Assembly: GCA_963693365.1 (NCBI GenBank)
Contig: CAVNZM010000001.1
Location: forward strand, 18,724,001-18,788,000
Reading direction: 5' to 3'
Length of the DNA: 64,000 nucleotides
From: Amoebidium appalachense
Taxonomy: Eukaryota > Ichthyosporea
Part shown: in pieces, positions 1 to 13,830 of the stretch
Layout: every line of letters starts with the position of its first letter
Position numbering within the stretch: position 1 is the stretch's first letter
Made by a program: the position numbers and the translations under genes
The notes under the pieces: model-generated
Databases searched by the model: none
The model's input: the letters and a program-made list of their open reading frames with translations, nothing else
What the model was told of the DNA's origin: nothing

Positions 1-100
1 GGACCTACGGCATCAACGCAGGTGTAGTAGAGTACCGCGACAGTATCAGCATGGCAATTGAGAGTGCTGATAGCAACGAGGATGGCCCTGTGACACTGGA

Positions 101-289
101 AGAAGCAATCTCCAGGCCAGCATCAAACACATCGACGTTCAGTACCACTACACCCGTGAGTGTGTGGAGAATGGGGATGTAGAACTTGTGTATTGCAGCA
201 CGAACAGTAACGTGGCCGACATGTGCACCAAAGCTTTAGGGAGACTTAAGTTGGTGCAGCATCGGCAGGCCATCGGCATGGCTGAGTAA
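101..289 (+). pseudogene. Ty1/copia retrotransposon polyprotein, C-terminal RNase H tail (partial)
   Basis: The frame ending at the TAA at 287-289 reads the typical last segment of copia polyproteins: KHIDVQYHYTRE, then VENGDVELVYC, then a VADMCTKAL block. In this family the segment is the end of the RNase H domain, which removes RNA from the RNA:DNA hybrid during reverse transcription. Further upstream the expected D-N-Q-G-type RNase H block is not readable in the same frame, so the copy looks degraded or the rest lies left of the window. A long terminal repeat follows within 20 bp, as expected. The family call is firm; activity is unlikely or cannot be judged. Confidence 0.82.
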
Positions 290-307
290 GAACTACAATT
301 AGTGTAG

Positions 308-728
308 TGTTAATGTTCGTGTAGTAGGTGTTATATGTGTTAGTATAGTAGCATAGTTTTAGAGTTGCATCTTAGGTTTAGGTTGCATGCGGTACATAGA
401 TAGAACACAGTGCAAGTGGGGGTGTCGAACAGGATAGCCATCCGGTATGCCCTGCGTTAGCGTAGCACTAGTGATCGGGAATATTCGAGATATTCGGGAT
501 AAACTGGTGGATAGGTTCACGATAGATCAGGATAGATCTAGAAGAGTCTAGAAGATTCCATTGGAGTGTTTTGATTGGTAGCGACTAGATCCATAGCGGC
601 GGGTAGACCAATCGGGAATAGTATGTAACATTCCAGTTAGCCAGACCACAAGTATATAAAGGTCCCGGTGGGCCAGTCAATGCAAGTCAGCAAATAATAA
701 AGTCTCACAGAGAAACCTCTAAGTTACA
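308..728 (+). repeat. Probable 3' LTR of the copia element
   Basis: The block starts with TGTTA just after the polyprotein stop and ends with TTACA before a poly-G run, giving TG...CA termini. Near its 3' end it carries a TATA box (653-660) and a poly(A) signal AATAAA (696-701), the usual U3-R-U5 order. The left border is not certain: TG at 303 is another candidate, and no clean polypurine tract is visible. The partner LTR is not in the window, so identity between LTRs and insertion age cannot be estimated. Confidence 0.62.
653..660 (+). promoter_or_regulatory. TATA box inside the copia LTR
   Basis: TATATAAA lies about 40 bp upstream of the AATAAA signal, the spacing expected for an LTR promoter with a short R region. 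Transcription from here would run rightwards towards the 3' end of the HSP20 gene, which is on the opposite strand. Confidence 0.5.
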
Positions 729-1736
729 GGGGGGGGGGGGGAGTGAAGGCAATTGTGCGCTATGTAGTCTGTCACGGGCGCCGCACTAAGGAGACCGTGA
801 AAATTTGACTCGAACAGGCTGTCACACAGGCTACTCGAAAGAAAACGTGTATCGGGTGAGTGGCTGTACAGTAAAAAAGGGCAGAATTCTAGCATGCACA
901 ATTGCGGTGTACGCACACAAACACTTGTCACCACAAATAAATAATGATCACATGGCACTGTATGTGTTCAAAACAGTGTGCGCAATTGTTGACTTTCTGA
1001 GCAATTTTCCAGCTTTGATATTGATAGTTCGTGTATTATGACAGGCATGAACCAACAACACGCACGCTTCAAGTTCCGTCCCACATGCAACCAAGCTCTC
1101 CCTCTACCGTACAGCTGCAGACACTGGTGAAAAAGTGTGCATGTGGGTTCATCCCGCCCAAATCTAGCATCCAATGATATCTGGTTTAACGGGGGCCGGG
1201 CTCAAAACTTGTATGCAAACTTGTATGCGGGTGAATTGGAAAAGGATGCGAGATAGCTATGGCACCAAGAACTTCTTCTTCTGAGGAGACCCACCCATAT
1301 ATGGATCTGAGCAGTCGACATTTGTTTATGGAAAGCTTTATTATATATTTTTTGGCTCTCAATAACTTTTAACACTGCCTAGCTATACATCATGTTGAGA
1401 CGACGATACATAACCGTATATGTTCTGTCCCCTATTGTGAAACCGTGACAGCTGCATTGCTGTAAAGTATTGAACAGCATTTACACAGGTAGTACACAAA
1501 ATACATTTAGGCACGGTGATGCCTTATGCAAATAACATAAGTTCAACCAGAAGAACAATATCGATAACTTCTCAAATAGGCACTATGCATGTACATGCAG
1601 AAGAAATAAAATAAGAAATAATAGTTGTATGGAAAGGTGATGACCCTTGCCACATGGAACAGATAAAAACATTGTTAACCACACCAAAATTAAACAGCGT
1701 CTGTTTTAAGCACACTGTCAACTAATACTCCATAAT
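729..1736. other. Spacer between LTR and HSP20 gene, no gene seen
   Basis: The spacer begins with a 12-bp G run directly at the LTR end and is otherwise unique, AT-balanced sequence. The short open frames here show no family resemblance or splice structure. An AATAAA on the minus strand near 1335-1341 could end the HSP20 transcript, but it lies about 400 bp past the stop, so this is only a possibility. Confidence 0.5.
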
Positions 1737-2336
1737 TCAAACAGTTGAAGTATGGGCCTTGGTCTGGGTGCCGGCAGTCTCAGCAGCAGCAGGCTTTGCG
1801 CCCTCCCCGATGACCTTCATGCTCTCGGGTGCAGTGTCGGGGCCAGCAATAGAAATCTGCACGGGACTCTTCTTGACGGGCTCGGGCTTGGTCAGCTTCA
1901 CACGCAGAACACCGTCTTCGTAGTGGGCCGTGATGGGCGCTCCGGTGAGCTCGGGTGGGAGCTCTAGGGACTGTTGGAACTCACGCCGGTCGTAGAATTG
2001 CTCCCCCTCCCCTGCCTGGGCCCCCTGAGCACCCCCCTCAGCTGCTTTCCTCTGCTCTTGCAGCCCACGGATAATCAGACGGCTCCCATCCAACTCAACA
2101 GCCAAATTCTCCTTCTTAAACCCTGGGGTCTCGGCCTCAACGAAAATGTCTTTGTCGCTCTCACGAACGTGGAAGAGGGGCTGGCGCTGGGCAAATGCTT
2201 GGGCTAAGGGGGAGGCGGTGGGGAAGCCTGACATCAAGTTCTGGCCATAGAGGGAGGGGGCAAAGGCACGAGCAAAGTCGCGCTCAATGATGGAAAGCTC
2301 GTTGAGGAATGGACGGATGGTGCGGCTGATAGACAT
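1737..2336 (-). CDS. Small heat-shock protein, HSP20/alpha-crystallin family
   Basis: Intronless frame of 199 residues. Small HSPs are ATP-independent holdases that bind unfolding proteins and form oligomers. A variable N-terminal arm (residues 1-50) is followed by an alpha-crystallin domain (about 52-155) that opens with PLFHVRESDKDIFVEAETPGF and contains the family signature YEDGVLRVKLTKP. The tail has the I-x-I anchor (ISI in VQISIAG) that docks to a neighbouring subunit. The domain holds a 20-residue Gly/Ala/Gln-rich insert before the QFYDRREF strand. No organelle-targeting signal is evident, so a cytosolic location is inferred. A TATA box lies about 140 bp upstream. Lack of introns in a window of intron-rich genes is usual for heat-inducible sHSPs. 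Confidence 0.95.
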   Translation of the reverse strand: MSISRTIRPFLNELSIIERDFARAFAPSLYGQNLMSGFPTASPLAQAFAQRQPLFHVRESDKDIFVEAETPGFKKENLAVELDGSRLIIRGLQEQRKAAEGGAQGAQAGEGEQFYDRREFQQSLELPPELTGAPITAHYEDGVLRVKLTKPEPVKKSPVQISIAGPDTAPESMKVIGEGAKPAAAETAGTQTKAHTSTV

Positions 2337-2477
2337 GGTGAATTGAAAAACTACACAGAAAGTTGATTGATTCGACAGTTATCTGTGACAGGATCAGAGA
2401 GCGCGTCGAAAACAAACACCGTCGGAAGTAATGTATAAGTCAAATGGAAACTGATGTAGGGACACACAGGTGACCTC

Positions 2478-2487
2478 CTTTATATAC
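2478..2487 (-). promoter_or_regulatory. TATA box of the HSP20 gene
   Basis: On the minus strand the sequence reads GTATATAAAG, about 140 bp upstream of the HSP20 start codon. The 40 bp further upstream contain several GAA/TTC triplets (2510-2528), but their spacing does not match the nTTCnnGAAn heat-shock element, so no HSE is called. Confidence 0.6.
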
Positions 2488-2490
2488 CCG

Positions 2491-4660
<2,170 letters not shown>

Positions 4661-4667
4661 AGGAAAA

Positions 4668-4675
4668 TATATAAA
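4668..4675 (+). promoter_or_regulatory. TATA box of the HAD hydrolase gene
   Basis: TATATAAA with a CCAAT box 32 bp upstream (4636-4640), about 280 bp before the start codon at 4953. The leader contains an earlier ATG at 4814 whose 62-codon frame overlaps the HAD start. Confidence 0.6.
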
Positions 4676-4952
4676 CCAGTTATCACCCATGATTTCTTTC
4701 AGTCTGCAACTCACTTGTTAGAGAAGCTCTTACCCAACAAAAACTACAGCCACGCAAGTTATCCCTATCATCCGTGATATATCCTTTATAAAGCATTTGG
4801 TTTCTATCGGCTAATGCGCTTGCGTCTTCCTACTCGTCTACCTTTCTTCCTACTTTCCTTCCTAGCCAAATTTGCACAAAGTTTTTCCTGCACGCTGAAG
4901 TTCTTCGCTGTTGATTCTTTTTACAGACAAAATTCACAAGTTTTTCCTCAAC

Positions 4953-6633
4953 ATGGCACCCAACGACAAAAAAATTGCCGAGGCCTTTGTTGCCGAGCTT
5001 GAGCGCGCACCCAACTCCGTTGTAGCCGTGTGCTTTGACTTTGACGGCACCCTGAGCGACACAGAAACACCGGCGATGGAGGTGGCCTACTGGGAGATCG
5101 CCCCATACCTCCCTCCACCTCTCCCTTCCGCTGACGAGTTTATTCGTCTAAATGCGGGAAAGGCGTTTGAGTTTATGCTCGATTCGTGCGGCCAGCAACG
5201 TGCTTCTATGGGTCTCCCGTCCATTCAACACGTGCGTGAGTTGCAACTTGAAGACCCTGATGTGATTCGGGTTGTGGACGCAGGGAGGAAGAAATTTGGG
5301 CTTCGTTCTTTTGCTGAGACGAGGAAAATTGATCTATTGACGCTGCAAAAAGACGACACGGTGGAGGCACTGGCAAAGACGGCAAGGGCCATCGAGGGGG
5401 TAGTCCCTACACTCATGCAGATGAAACAAGACGGGGTGCTTTTCAACATTGCAACCACAAGCGGTACGTGTCGACGTCCATATCGTCTTTTTGCTTGCAG
5501 TTCTAGGATCCAGCCCCGATACTGCTGATTAGGACATTTGCAGATTGTTTTTTATAAGTTTTGTTGCTATATTGTCACCAAATGAGAAGAGAGAGCTGGG
5601 CTTCCTTTACCCCCCTCCTCCCTCCCCCCCCCCCCTCTCTCTCTCTCTCTCCCTCCCCCCCCCCCCCCCTCCCTCCCACCCCCCCCCTCCCCCCCCTTCC
5701 GGCCTCCTTGCCCCCACCTACCACCTTAAGCATTTCCCGGGATTATGCAAAAGAAAAAGGTTGCACCACCACCACGTGTACACGCACACGCACAAGCACG
5801 CGCACACACCCACACACATACTCCCCGCCCGCCCTCCAAAAAAAAAAAAAAACGATATAAAAGCGGTTTAAAATATATGGCAGCCACGCACGTGCGGTAT
5901 GCACACATCGTAGTTGCATGTGCCTCCTCCCCCCTCCCCCCTCCCCCCTTAAAAATTCACATAATCTATGAGGAAATAAAAAAGTGCACCCTCGCGTGCG
6001 GCATGCATGCACACACAAACCTCGCCAGACAGATAAACAAACTCTCCCCTTCTACGCCTACGGTAATCTAACTTTCATGTGTGTACAGGTGCCCCCCGGG
6101 TTCTTGCCTCTCGCGATGCCAGTGGCCTCCTCCCCTTTTTCCCCGACAGTCACGTGCACAGTGGTGAAAGCGACTATGTGCCCCCTCGCTTTAAGCCTGA
6201 CCCCTCCGTCTACCTTAAAGCATGCATGGCGCATGGACTACGACCCATTCAGTGTGTGGCTGTCGAGGACAGTGGCTCCGGCGTCGGCTCAGCTGCAAAT
6301 GCGAAAATAGGGCTCATTATTGGATTTGTGGGGGGGTCTCATATTAAGGAAGAAATGATGGATAGCCATGCGCGCATGCTCATGTCTGGCACAAAGTCGG
6401 AGGACGGTCGGGGTGCCGATATTGTCGTTTCGAAATTTGAGGATGTAGGGGTTCTTGTGCGCGCTTTTGCGGAGTGTATTGTGGACGGGGTTAAGAATTG
6501 TGTGGATAGTGGGGAGGGATCCGAGGTGGATATTGCAGTGGTGAGAGTGAAGACGGCAAAGGTGGTGGCTGATAAATTGGCTGCTCCCTGCTGGGTTAAT
6601 GGGGATATGTTGGGGTCTAGGCCTAGCGCATAG
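4953..6633 (+). CDS. HAD-superfamily hydrolase (phosphoglycolate phosphatase / beta-phosphoglucomutase-like)
   Basis: Two exons, 4953-5463 and 6089-6633, joined in phase 1 across a GT-AG intron; 351 residues. All HAD motifs are present. Motif I is DFDGTLSD (nucleophile D29, general acid D31). The helical C1 cap follows to about residue 150. Motif II lies at the splice junction (NIATTSG). Motif III is the lysine in RFKPDPSVY, and motif IV is VEDSGSGVGSA. The cap type and DGTLSDTE start place it in subfamily I, enzymes acting on small phosphorylated metabolites; the substrate cannot be told. No targeting peptide is clear. The start is the first ATG of this frame, in a good AACATGG context. The intron holds C runs and a CA-rich stretch. 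AATAAA at 7072-7077 may be its poly(A) signal. Confidence 0.9.
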
Positions 6634-7404
6634 AGATATATGTGGAATATATTCGGGTTGTAAATTGGGTGGGTGTACATTTGACTTAATGAACTGTATG
6701 CATACTGCCAGTATATGTATGTGATAATAACCTCGACCGTGATCTTCGTAAATAATGCCGAGTTTTGGCAGTTGTTTTCAATAGCTACAAGCCACATCGG
6801 TTTCCGTTTAACGGTGTTGTTGTTCTCAGTTGTGAGTCATGCGATTGATGAGTCTATGCTGAGGTTTTTGCTTTTTGAGATCTTCAGTGTTTTGAGGGTC
6901 CAAATTTTTTCTACAAGTTGAAGAGGCGGTAATACTGTATCCACCATTGAACTGTATCATATTTTAGGACGAAAAAAAATAGGAGACACGTGTCGTACGT
7001 GCGTATGCCGGAGAGAAACAATAAGTATACCCGCCAGTGATATGTATGTTTCAATACCATCATGATTAATGAATAAAAGCCATTACTGTCCGAGAAAACA
7101 CTTCCCATCTTAAATTTCGTTCGTGTTAGCAGTGTTTGGGGCCCACAATATTGATCCCCAAGAATGGTCCACTGCATATCTATGCCGTCTATCCATCAGA
7201 CGTGCGGCACGTCCATATTGGACAAGCTTCCATCCGTTATCGATATTTTTATTCATTTTCATCCCCCCTACGCCATCAGAGCCTAGTCTGTCGTTTTATC
7301 CCCTCTCCCCCCATCCCCTCCCATCCTCCCCTTCCCTTTCTCCCTCTCCCTCTGTCCCTGTCTCTCCCCGGCCCACTCTCTCTCCCTCCCTCCCTCCCCT
7401 CCCT

Positions 7405-7437
<33 letters not shown>

Positions 7438-8780
7438 CTCCACCATTCTCTCCCTTCTCCCCCTCCCTCCCTCTCTCACTCCCCCTGCCTCTCTCCCTCT
7501 CCCTCTCTCTCTATCACCCCCCCCCCCCCCCTCTCCAAAAGAAAATGCTGTCTCCCTCTCTCCTTCTCTCTCTCTCTCCCCCCCCCCCCCCCCCCCCCTC
7601 TCCCCTCCCCGCTCTCCCTTCCCCTTCCCCTCATCCCTCCCCTTCTCCCCCCCCCCCCCTTCTCCTCTCTTTCTTCCCCCCCACCCCCCCCCACCCCCCC
7701 CCCCCCCTCATACAACCTGTTCCTCTACGACTATCTCGAGCTCCCTTCCTCCTCTCACAGCCTCATTCGTCGATTCAACCACTCATACGGCTGTATATTG
7801 AAACTTGCCCATGCTTCAAAGTGCGGACTCAGGAATCCGTATCTACGGTGAATGTGTAGGGTCAGCGCTAACTGCAAAAAAAACTCGAGTGGCACGTTGC
7901 CACCTTACCTGCAACTCTGCAGCTGCGGCTTCAGTCCAGCCCAACGCTGTGTTCAAACTGCATCTAATTAGCGATATAATATTATACTCAAATGTACATC
8001 ATTTTACCACCCGAATACTGATGATGGACTCGTGTTCGTGACAGGCAAGCATGATGTGTCCCTTTACCATGTACATTGACTGAGCTCTTGCTCTCCCTCC
8101 CCCCTCCCCCCGCCCTCCCCCCCCCCCCCCCTCCCCCCTCCCCCCTCCCCCCCTCCCCCCCTCCCCCCCCTCCCCCTTTTTATTTTCGGCTCCTCCCCCC
8201 CCTCCCCCTCCCTTTTAGAGCCCTCTCGGCCACAGGCTGGGGTTCTCCCATTCACAGAGCCATTGATATCCACAATCATAACGATTCAACGACTAGTGCC
8301 AAAATGATGATAATTTATCCCCCCGGGCCTTGAGTTCCTTCCTCCCAAACCACCACGTACCCGGGCCGTGTGCCATTCGAATATTAGTAATACAGAATTT
8401 CTACACATACACATCCCGGTCCACTCTTTACCCCGGCCTTTGAAAAAATTGTACCACTGTTACCTTAGTAGTGCTACACACTCACTCTCCCCGGCCCTGC
8501 ATCCCCCCCCCCCCCCCCCTCCCCCCCCTCCCCCCCCCCCCTCCCCCCCTCCCCCCCCCCCCCGCCCCTCCCCTCCCTCTCTCCCTCCCTCCTTCCTCCC
8601 CCCCCCTTTCCCCCCTCCCCTCCCCTCCCCTCCCCTTTTTTTTTCTCTACAAAGTTCCCGGGCACCTTCACTAAGCTGTGCCCCTTCAACCTGCAATTCA
8701 AGTAAGGTGAACGTTCCATCAACAATCCAAAGCACGCCGCCGCTTCCGTATTCGACCATCCACACATTAGCTGAGTCTTA

Positions 8781-8818
<38 letters not shown>

Positions 8819-8950
8819 CCTCCCCAACTGAGTCATTGTGGCACCACTACCACCCCGTACACCATGTTGGCTTTAATACTAGTGGCTAATTAGCATCCTT
8901 ATCGGCCTTCCTTCTCTAACCCTACTGTATCCGGCTTCCCATCATCACAG
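6634..8950. other. Intergenic, mostly pyrimidine-rich low complexity
   Basis: 6634-7120 is unique 3' flank with AATAAA at 7072-7077. 7290-7710 is C/CT-rich on the plus strand with several C runs. 7711-8080 is unique with no gene recognised. 8090-8215 and 8500-8645 are C-rich, and 8780-8817 is a near-pure C run. The last 120 bp before the HSP90 fragment look like the 3' end of an intron. Confidence 0.55.
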
Positions 8951-9136
8951 GAGATGTACAAGACTTTCTACGAGCAGTTCAGCAAGAACATCAAGCTGGG
9001 CATTCACGAAGACTCCACCAACAGGAGCAAGATTGGTGACCTCATCCGCTACTACTCGAGCAAGAGCGGCGATGAGTTTCCAGAAAACAGGTCCAAATGG
9101 GCCCTGTCGGAGCCAGACCCTGGCCCAATAATATAA
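8951..9136 (+). pseudogene. HSP90: HSP90 exon fragment
   Basis: After a good 3' splice site (...ATCATCACAG) the frame reads [17 protein letters not shown], then [20 protein letters not shown], the diagnostic middle-domain block of HSP90 chaperones. Similarity stops exactly after SGDE (9076). The next 19 codons, to the TAA at 9136, are unrelated, and no donor site lies at the break. No other HSP90 exon is visible on either side. Retention of the intron acceptor means it was copied as DNA, not from mRNA. It is best read as a duplicated, truncated fragment. Confidence 0.85.
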
Positions 9137-9702
9137 CAATTGAAGCACGAAAATGCGACATACACGGTTTCAAGTTCGTGTGTGCCAGTTACTGTACAAG
9201 GGCCCGGGACGGGAGAGGTTGAGGGGGAACTTGAAGTGCAGACATGTATGTTTTCCCGAATCGATCATCCAAACAGACTTTCGGTGTTGTCCGGGATCGA
9301 TGGTGGTGGGATGTGTGACCTGGTATGTGTGCAGCCACGGCGCCGAGGGAGGGGGGGGGGGGGGGGCTGGTTGCAATCAGCACAACGGCAGTTCTCTTTC
9401 ACAAACTGGTGCCAGAGAGTTGGTCATGTAATCTGTTCTTTTTTATTGAGATCATATCTCGGTTTGCATTTTTGTGCAAATTTGCGGCATATCTAACTTT
9501 CATGGGGAGTGAAATGCATGTAACTTTCGCACCTTACAGACAGCAAAAAAGACCCCAACTACGCAAGGATCACATAAACCTTAGTGCCCCGTGCGAAAAT
9601 CGTACATGGGGGTATCACCGCCGAGCTAGCACAATCTAATTATGTCCCGCCTATCACTCATACCTTCAGCCATCCAACCAACTACTTCCCCTTGCCAAAC
9701 AG

Positions 9703-9739
<37 letters not shown>

Positions 9740-9802
9740 AACACCCACACACATACACACACACACACCTACCCATTCACCCAAAACCACCTTACATACC
9801 CC

Positions 9803-9833
<31 letters not shown>

Positions 9834-9872
9834 ACCCCCATCCAACCCCACCCCCACACCGCAGCCACCTAC
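9137..9872. other. Gap between HSP90 and SF3B3 fragments
   Basis: No continuation of either gene was found. The minus strand was searched for the SF3B3 segment that should follow AVGL (the DNT-V-R-I-I-S-L block), without success. The interval holds a G run (9350-9366), a C run (9703-9738), a CA-rich stretch and a second C run (9800-9819). Confidence 0.5.
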
Positions 9873-11103
9873 CGCCAAGCCCACAGCCAGGAATCTGCTC
9901 CGTTGCCTGCCCGGGGGCACTGAGCCAACAGCAATGCATCTGATTTCTGCGTCTGTGTTGAGTCGTTCGGCATATTCGTTCAGCTGCCCGGCAGCATCAA
10001 GCTCAAAGTACACCAACTCGGTGCCGTGGAGAGTGATGGCTACCTGCCGGTTGTTCACGGCCTGCAGACACACAGAAGAAAAGTTGTTGGAGGTACATAT
10101 AGCAATGCCATGGTTAAAAATCATGAACCGTAGAGTTGGCTACCATTGCGATTTTGGTAATGTTTCTTGCATGTGTGCACTGAAACGGTGCAAACACTCG
10201 AGGCATGTGCCTGCTAGTGGTGATGTATGACTCCGAAGAAAGAATCAAGGTGAGAGAGACATCTAGACGACATCATATACCAAACTGAGCCTGGCCCGAA
10301 GGAGGGGGAGGGGGGGGGGGGGGGGAGGAACATGACGACTGGGGTCTGAGGAGAGGGGGCCAGGTGAAGAGTGGGAGGGAAGGGAAAGAGTGGTGGGGAA
10401 TGTGGGGGGGGGGGGGGGGGGGGGGGTTCAATACTGAATGGCCGATTGTAGATTTTGCTGGGGCTTTCCATTCATTCACAAGTTTGTCTGCTCTGATGTG
10501 TCGGATACCTGCCACCTAGAGGACACCATTGAGCATAGCGACAGAACGCAAATGTATAAGCCAGATATATCCCGGACAAAAGAACAGACAACTGAACAAG
10601 CACAAGTAACACCATCAGGTAACGGTTTCGAACTTCCCTTATTCCAGACACTTCACTACATCATCCCCTCCACCCCCCCTCCCCCTCCCCCCTCCTCTTC
10701 CCTCACTTCACCCACAATCCGCCCCTCCCCCCGGAGGCCATACGTTCAGTTTCTCACGGACCTCCCTTGCACATAGTTTGCAGATCCAACTCCTTTTGGT
10801 ACCAACATGACTTGGCATGTTTTTCGGTGTTTGCCGGCACCGAGCAACAAGCTGGGGGTGAAAAAACAACAGTGTGTATGATCGTGCTCTGCACTATCGG
10901 GCAAAGGGTTTGGTGTTTCTGCTCCTTGTGGTGTGTGTGTGTGTGTGAGTGTGTGAGTGAGTGAGTGAGTGAGTGAGTGAGTGAGTGAGTGAGTGTGTGT
11001 GTGCACGCGCGCACCTGTGCGTGAGTGCCTGCGTTCAGGCATCCATGCCACATGTGTGTGTGCCCCCGCCACACGAACCAGGCGACGAGAGGGAAGTAGA
11101 AGA

Positions 11104-11141
<38 letters not shown>

Positions 11142-11496
11142 CCCCCCCCCCCCCCCCTCCCCTCCCCCCACACCAAAAAAAAAAAAAAAAAAAAAAAAAA
11201 GGAAAGAACTGGAAAGAAAAGAAAAACAAACAAAAACAAACCAAAAAAAACAAGCAAACTTGCTGGCAAATCAACTGCACGCACCTTCTGGGTAGACCTG
11301 CAGCAATGCATCATCACCCAGGGTGCTGGCGTTGAGTGTTGGGCTGGTGGCCAGGAACCCACTATCTACCACCTCCTCCACGTTTTCACCGATGGACAGC
11401 ACCAGTGTTGCATTGACGAACGACACGATAATGTACGAGTGGTACTCGTCTGTGTGGCAAAGGGCAATGCATAAGCCATCATACTGCTTGCAAAGA

Positions 11497-11533
<37 letters not shown>

Positions 11534-11636
11534 CTCCCCTCTTACTAGTATACCACCACACTCCTTCCCTCCTCCCTCTCCTCCTCACCCACCCACCGAC
11601 CCACACCCACACTACTCCTGGTCCCCACTACCTAAC

Positions 11637-11671
<35 letters not shown>

Positions 11672-12499
11672 TTCCACCTCCCACCTCTCCCCTCTCCACA
11701 CACATCACACACACACAAACCTGCAAACCAAAATAAACAAAAACAAAAAGCCCAAATCAACAACAAACAAAAACACAACCACACACCTGCACTCCCAACC
11801 AACATTAAACATCACACCCACAGCCAAACCGTCCACCCCACATCCATCCCTCCCACCCACACACCCCTTAACATGCAACAACCCCTTGCACCCGCAACCA
11901 TCCACCGCTCGCCACACATACCATGCACGCGCTTTTTAACGGTCCAGATATTATTTGGGTTGCCGGGCAGTTCTGATACGGCCATTTCACTCCAACCCGT
12001 GACGTAATGTCTTGAATGATGACGATGGCCCCCGGCCGCACACCATGTAGAATTGTGGAACGTCTTGTTCTTCACCCAAATGCGCAATCTGCAAGAAACA
12101 TCGTTTGTTACTGCTAGCCACGCGAGAGAAAGCCCAGGAGAAAAAAAAGTACACGGGGAAACATGTGGGATTGTGCAACATCTTGTCCTTCACCCAAATG
12201 CGCAATCTGCAAATCGTTGTTAGTGCTAGGCAGGTAGGAAAACGAAAAAGGTCAGTGCGGATGTACAGTAATCAGAGGTGTGTGGTGCGGACACATGCCT
12301 GTTGTGCATATTGCAGAGGAATAGCTGCACATGTATGTGTCTGACTCTCACAGTTGTGCACCCACACACGCCAATATCATCCCGATAACCCAGCGAATGC
12401 ATGGCTGCACACACTCAAGTGCCTACAGTGCAGACATCCACACAAACTAGACATAGATGCTAACCAACAGCGAGCCCCCACCCATCCCCCCTATCTCCG

Positions 12500-12546
<47 letters not shown>

Positions 12547-12786
12547 AAAGGAAGGGGAAAAAACCCACCCTGCAATCCGAGATGGGGCACAGGCTCTCCA
12601 TTTCGGAGAATTGCAGCAGATTGGTAAGTTCGCGCGGTCGGAATGTTGGGGGCTGCAGGGGCATGAGTGAGTCAGCAAGCCCCCCAAAGCACCACATGAC
12701 CACTAACCTCGTTAAGGCCGACACAAAATGCCGGTGCACAATGCTCTCAGATAATCCCGTGCAACAGCTACCCCCCCCCCCCCCCC

Positions 12787-12823
<37 letters not shown>

Positions 12824-13504
12824 GCAACCTTTCTGCCTGAGCGTGGTTCAACAATTATAAATCTACCCCACATACCGCACAAGTGTATGCATGCAAGGCA
12901 GAGACAGCACATGCCACACCTGCGGCTAGGACCGGTACCCACACCCACGAGCTTAAGCACATGGCCATAGCAGTTGGAAACCTCCCCTTACCTCCTCGCC
13001 CTCCATTGAGTCGGAGCTGAATATTGGGTCGCTGTCTTGCCCGAGATGTGATATTTGATACAGGAAGCTGTGTGAGTGTGTGAGTGTGTGAGTGTGATGT
13101 GTGTACGTCAGCGTGCGTGTGTTTCTGTGTTTCTGTGTGTGTGTGTTGTTGAACGTTGAAAAAAGGGGAGGCTGGCTGGAGCATCACCGGGAAAAAGGGG
13201 AGAGAAAGAGGGGAGGGGAGGGTGTCAGTAAGTACCAAGAGCAACAGAGACCAAAACATCCTAGCAGGTATGGACTCAACTACTTCCGATGCATCACACT
13301 AAATCAGCGGTGTAGCATAATATATTTTCAATCATCATCGTCCAAGCACACCCGAACACTATGTATACCGATGACCAACGTTCTGTCTCATCATACGAAC
13401 CCCCCCCCCCCCCCCCCCCCCCCAGCCCACCCACCCACCCACCCACCCACACACACACCTTTCTCTCTCTGTCGCTCTCTCTCCTCTGCCTCTCTCTCTC
13501 TTCC

Positions 13505-13538
<34 letters not shown>

Positions 13539-13830
13539 AATGAAATAAAATAAAACAAAACCAAAAACAAAAACGAATTTTTTTTACTTGACCTCCCGAC
13601 TCGTAGTTCGACGCCACCGCACACACACGTGCCAGTAACATTAAAACTCTCCACACACCCCATTCAAACAGGTAAAATCTACCTACAATGCTCTCTACCA
13701 CTATTCACACACACACAAGCACGTACTGGTTTCCAAACTCGCTGGCCGAAAACAGGAAGCCTGCCTTGAGCATGACCAGACTGTTGGCCACTGGGATGGT
13801 GTCGAAGTACTGAATCTGCATGTCCTTGAC
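9873..13830 (-). pseudogene. SF3B3: SF3B3 (SAP130) internal fragment, seven exons, one frame break
   Basis: Exons (minus order): 13830-13727, 13067-12992, 12652-12569, 12088-11922, 11449-11285, 10508-10435 and 10061-9873. All have GT-AG borders and, except for the fourth, consistent phases. They encode about 288 residues of the U2-snRNP subunit SF3b130: [103 protein letters not shown]. This is roughly the second quarter of a protein of about 1200 residues. The N-terminal third and C-terminal half are absent. Exon 4 lacks 5 nt at 11990, putting HGLE and SEMAV in different frames. A functional full SF3B3 must lie elsewhere if this is a broken copy. Confidence 0.85.
12053..12235 (-). repeat. Tandem duplication of an intron/exon boundary in SF3B3
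   Basis: About 65 bp spanning the acceptor and first 35 nt of SF3B3 exon 4 (12053-12121) recurs about 118 bp upstream in the intron (12171-12233) with a few substitutions. The upstream copy keeps a usable TGCAG acceptor and an open frame starting IAHLGEGQDV, then runs into intron and a stop. Confidence 0.8.
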
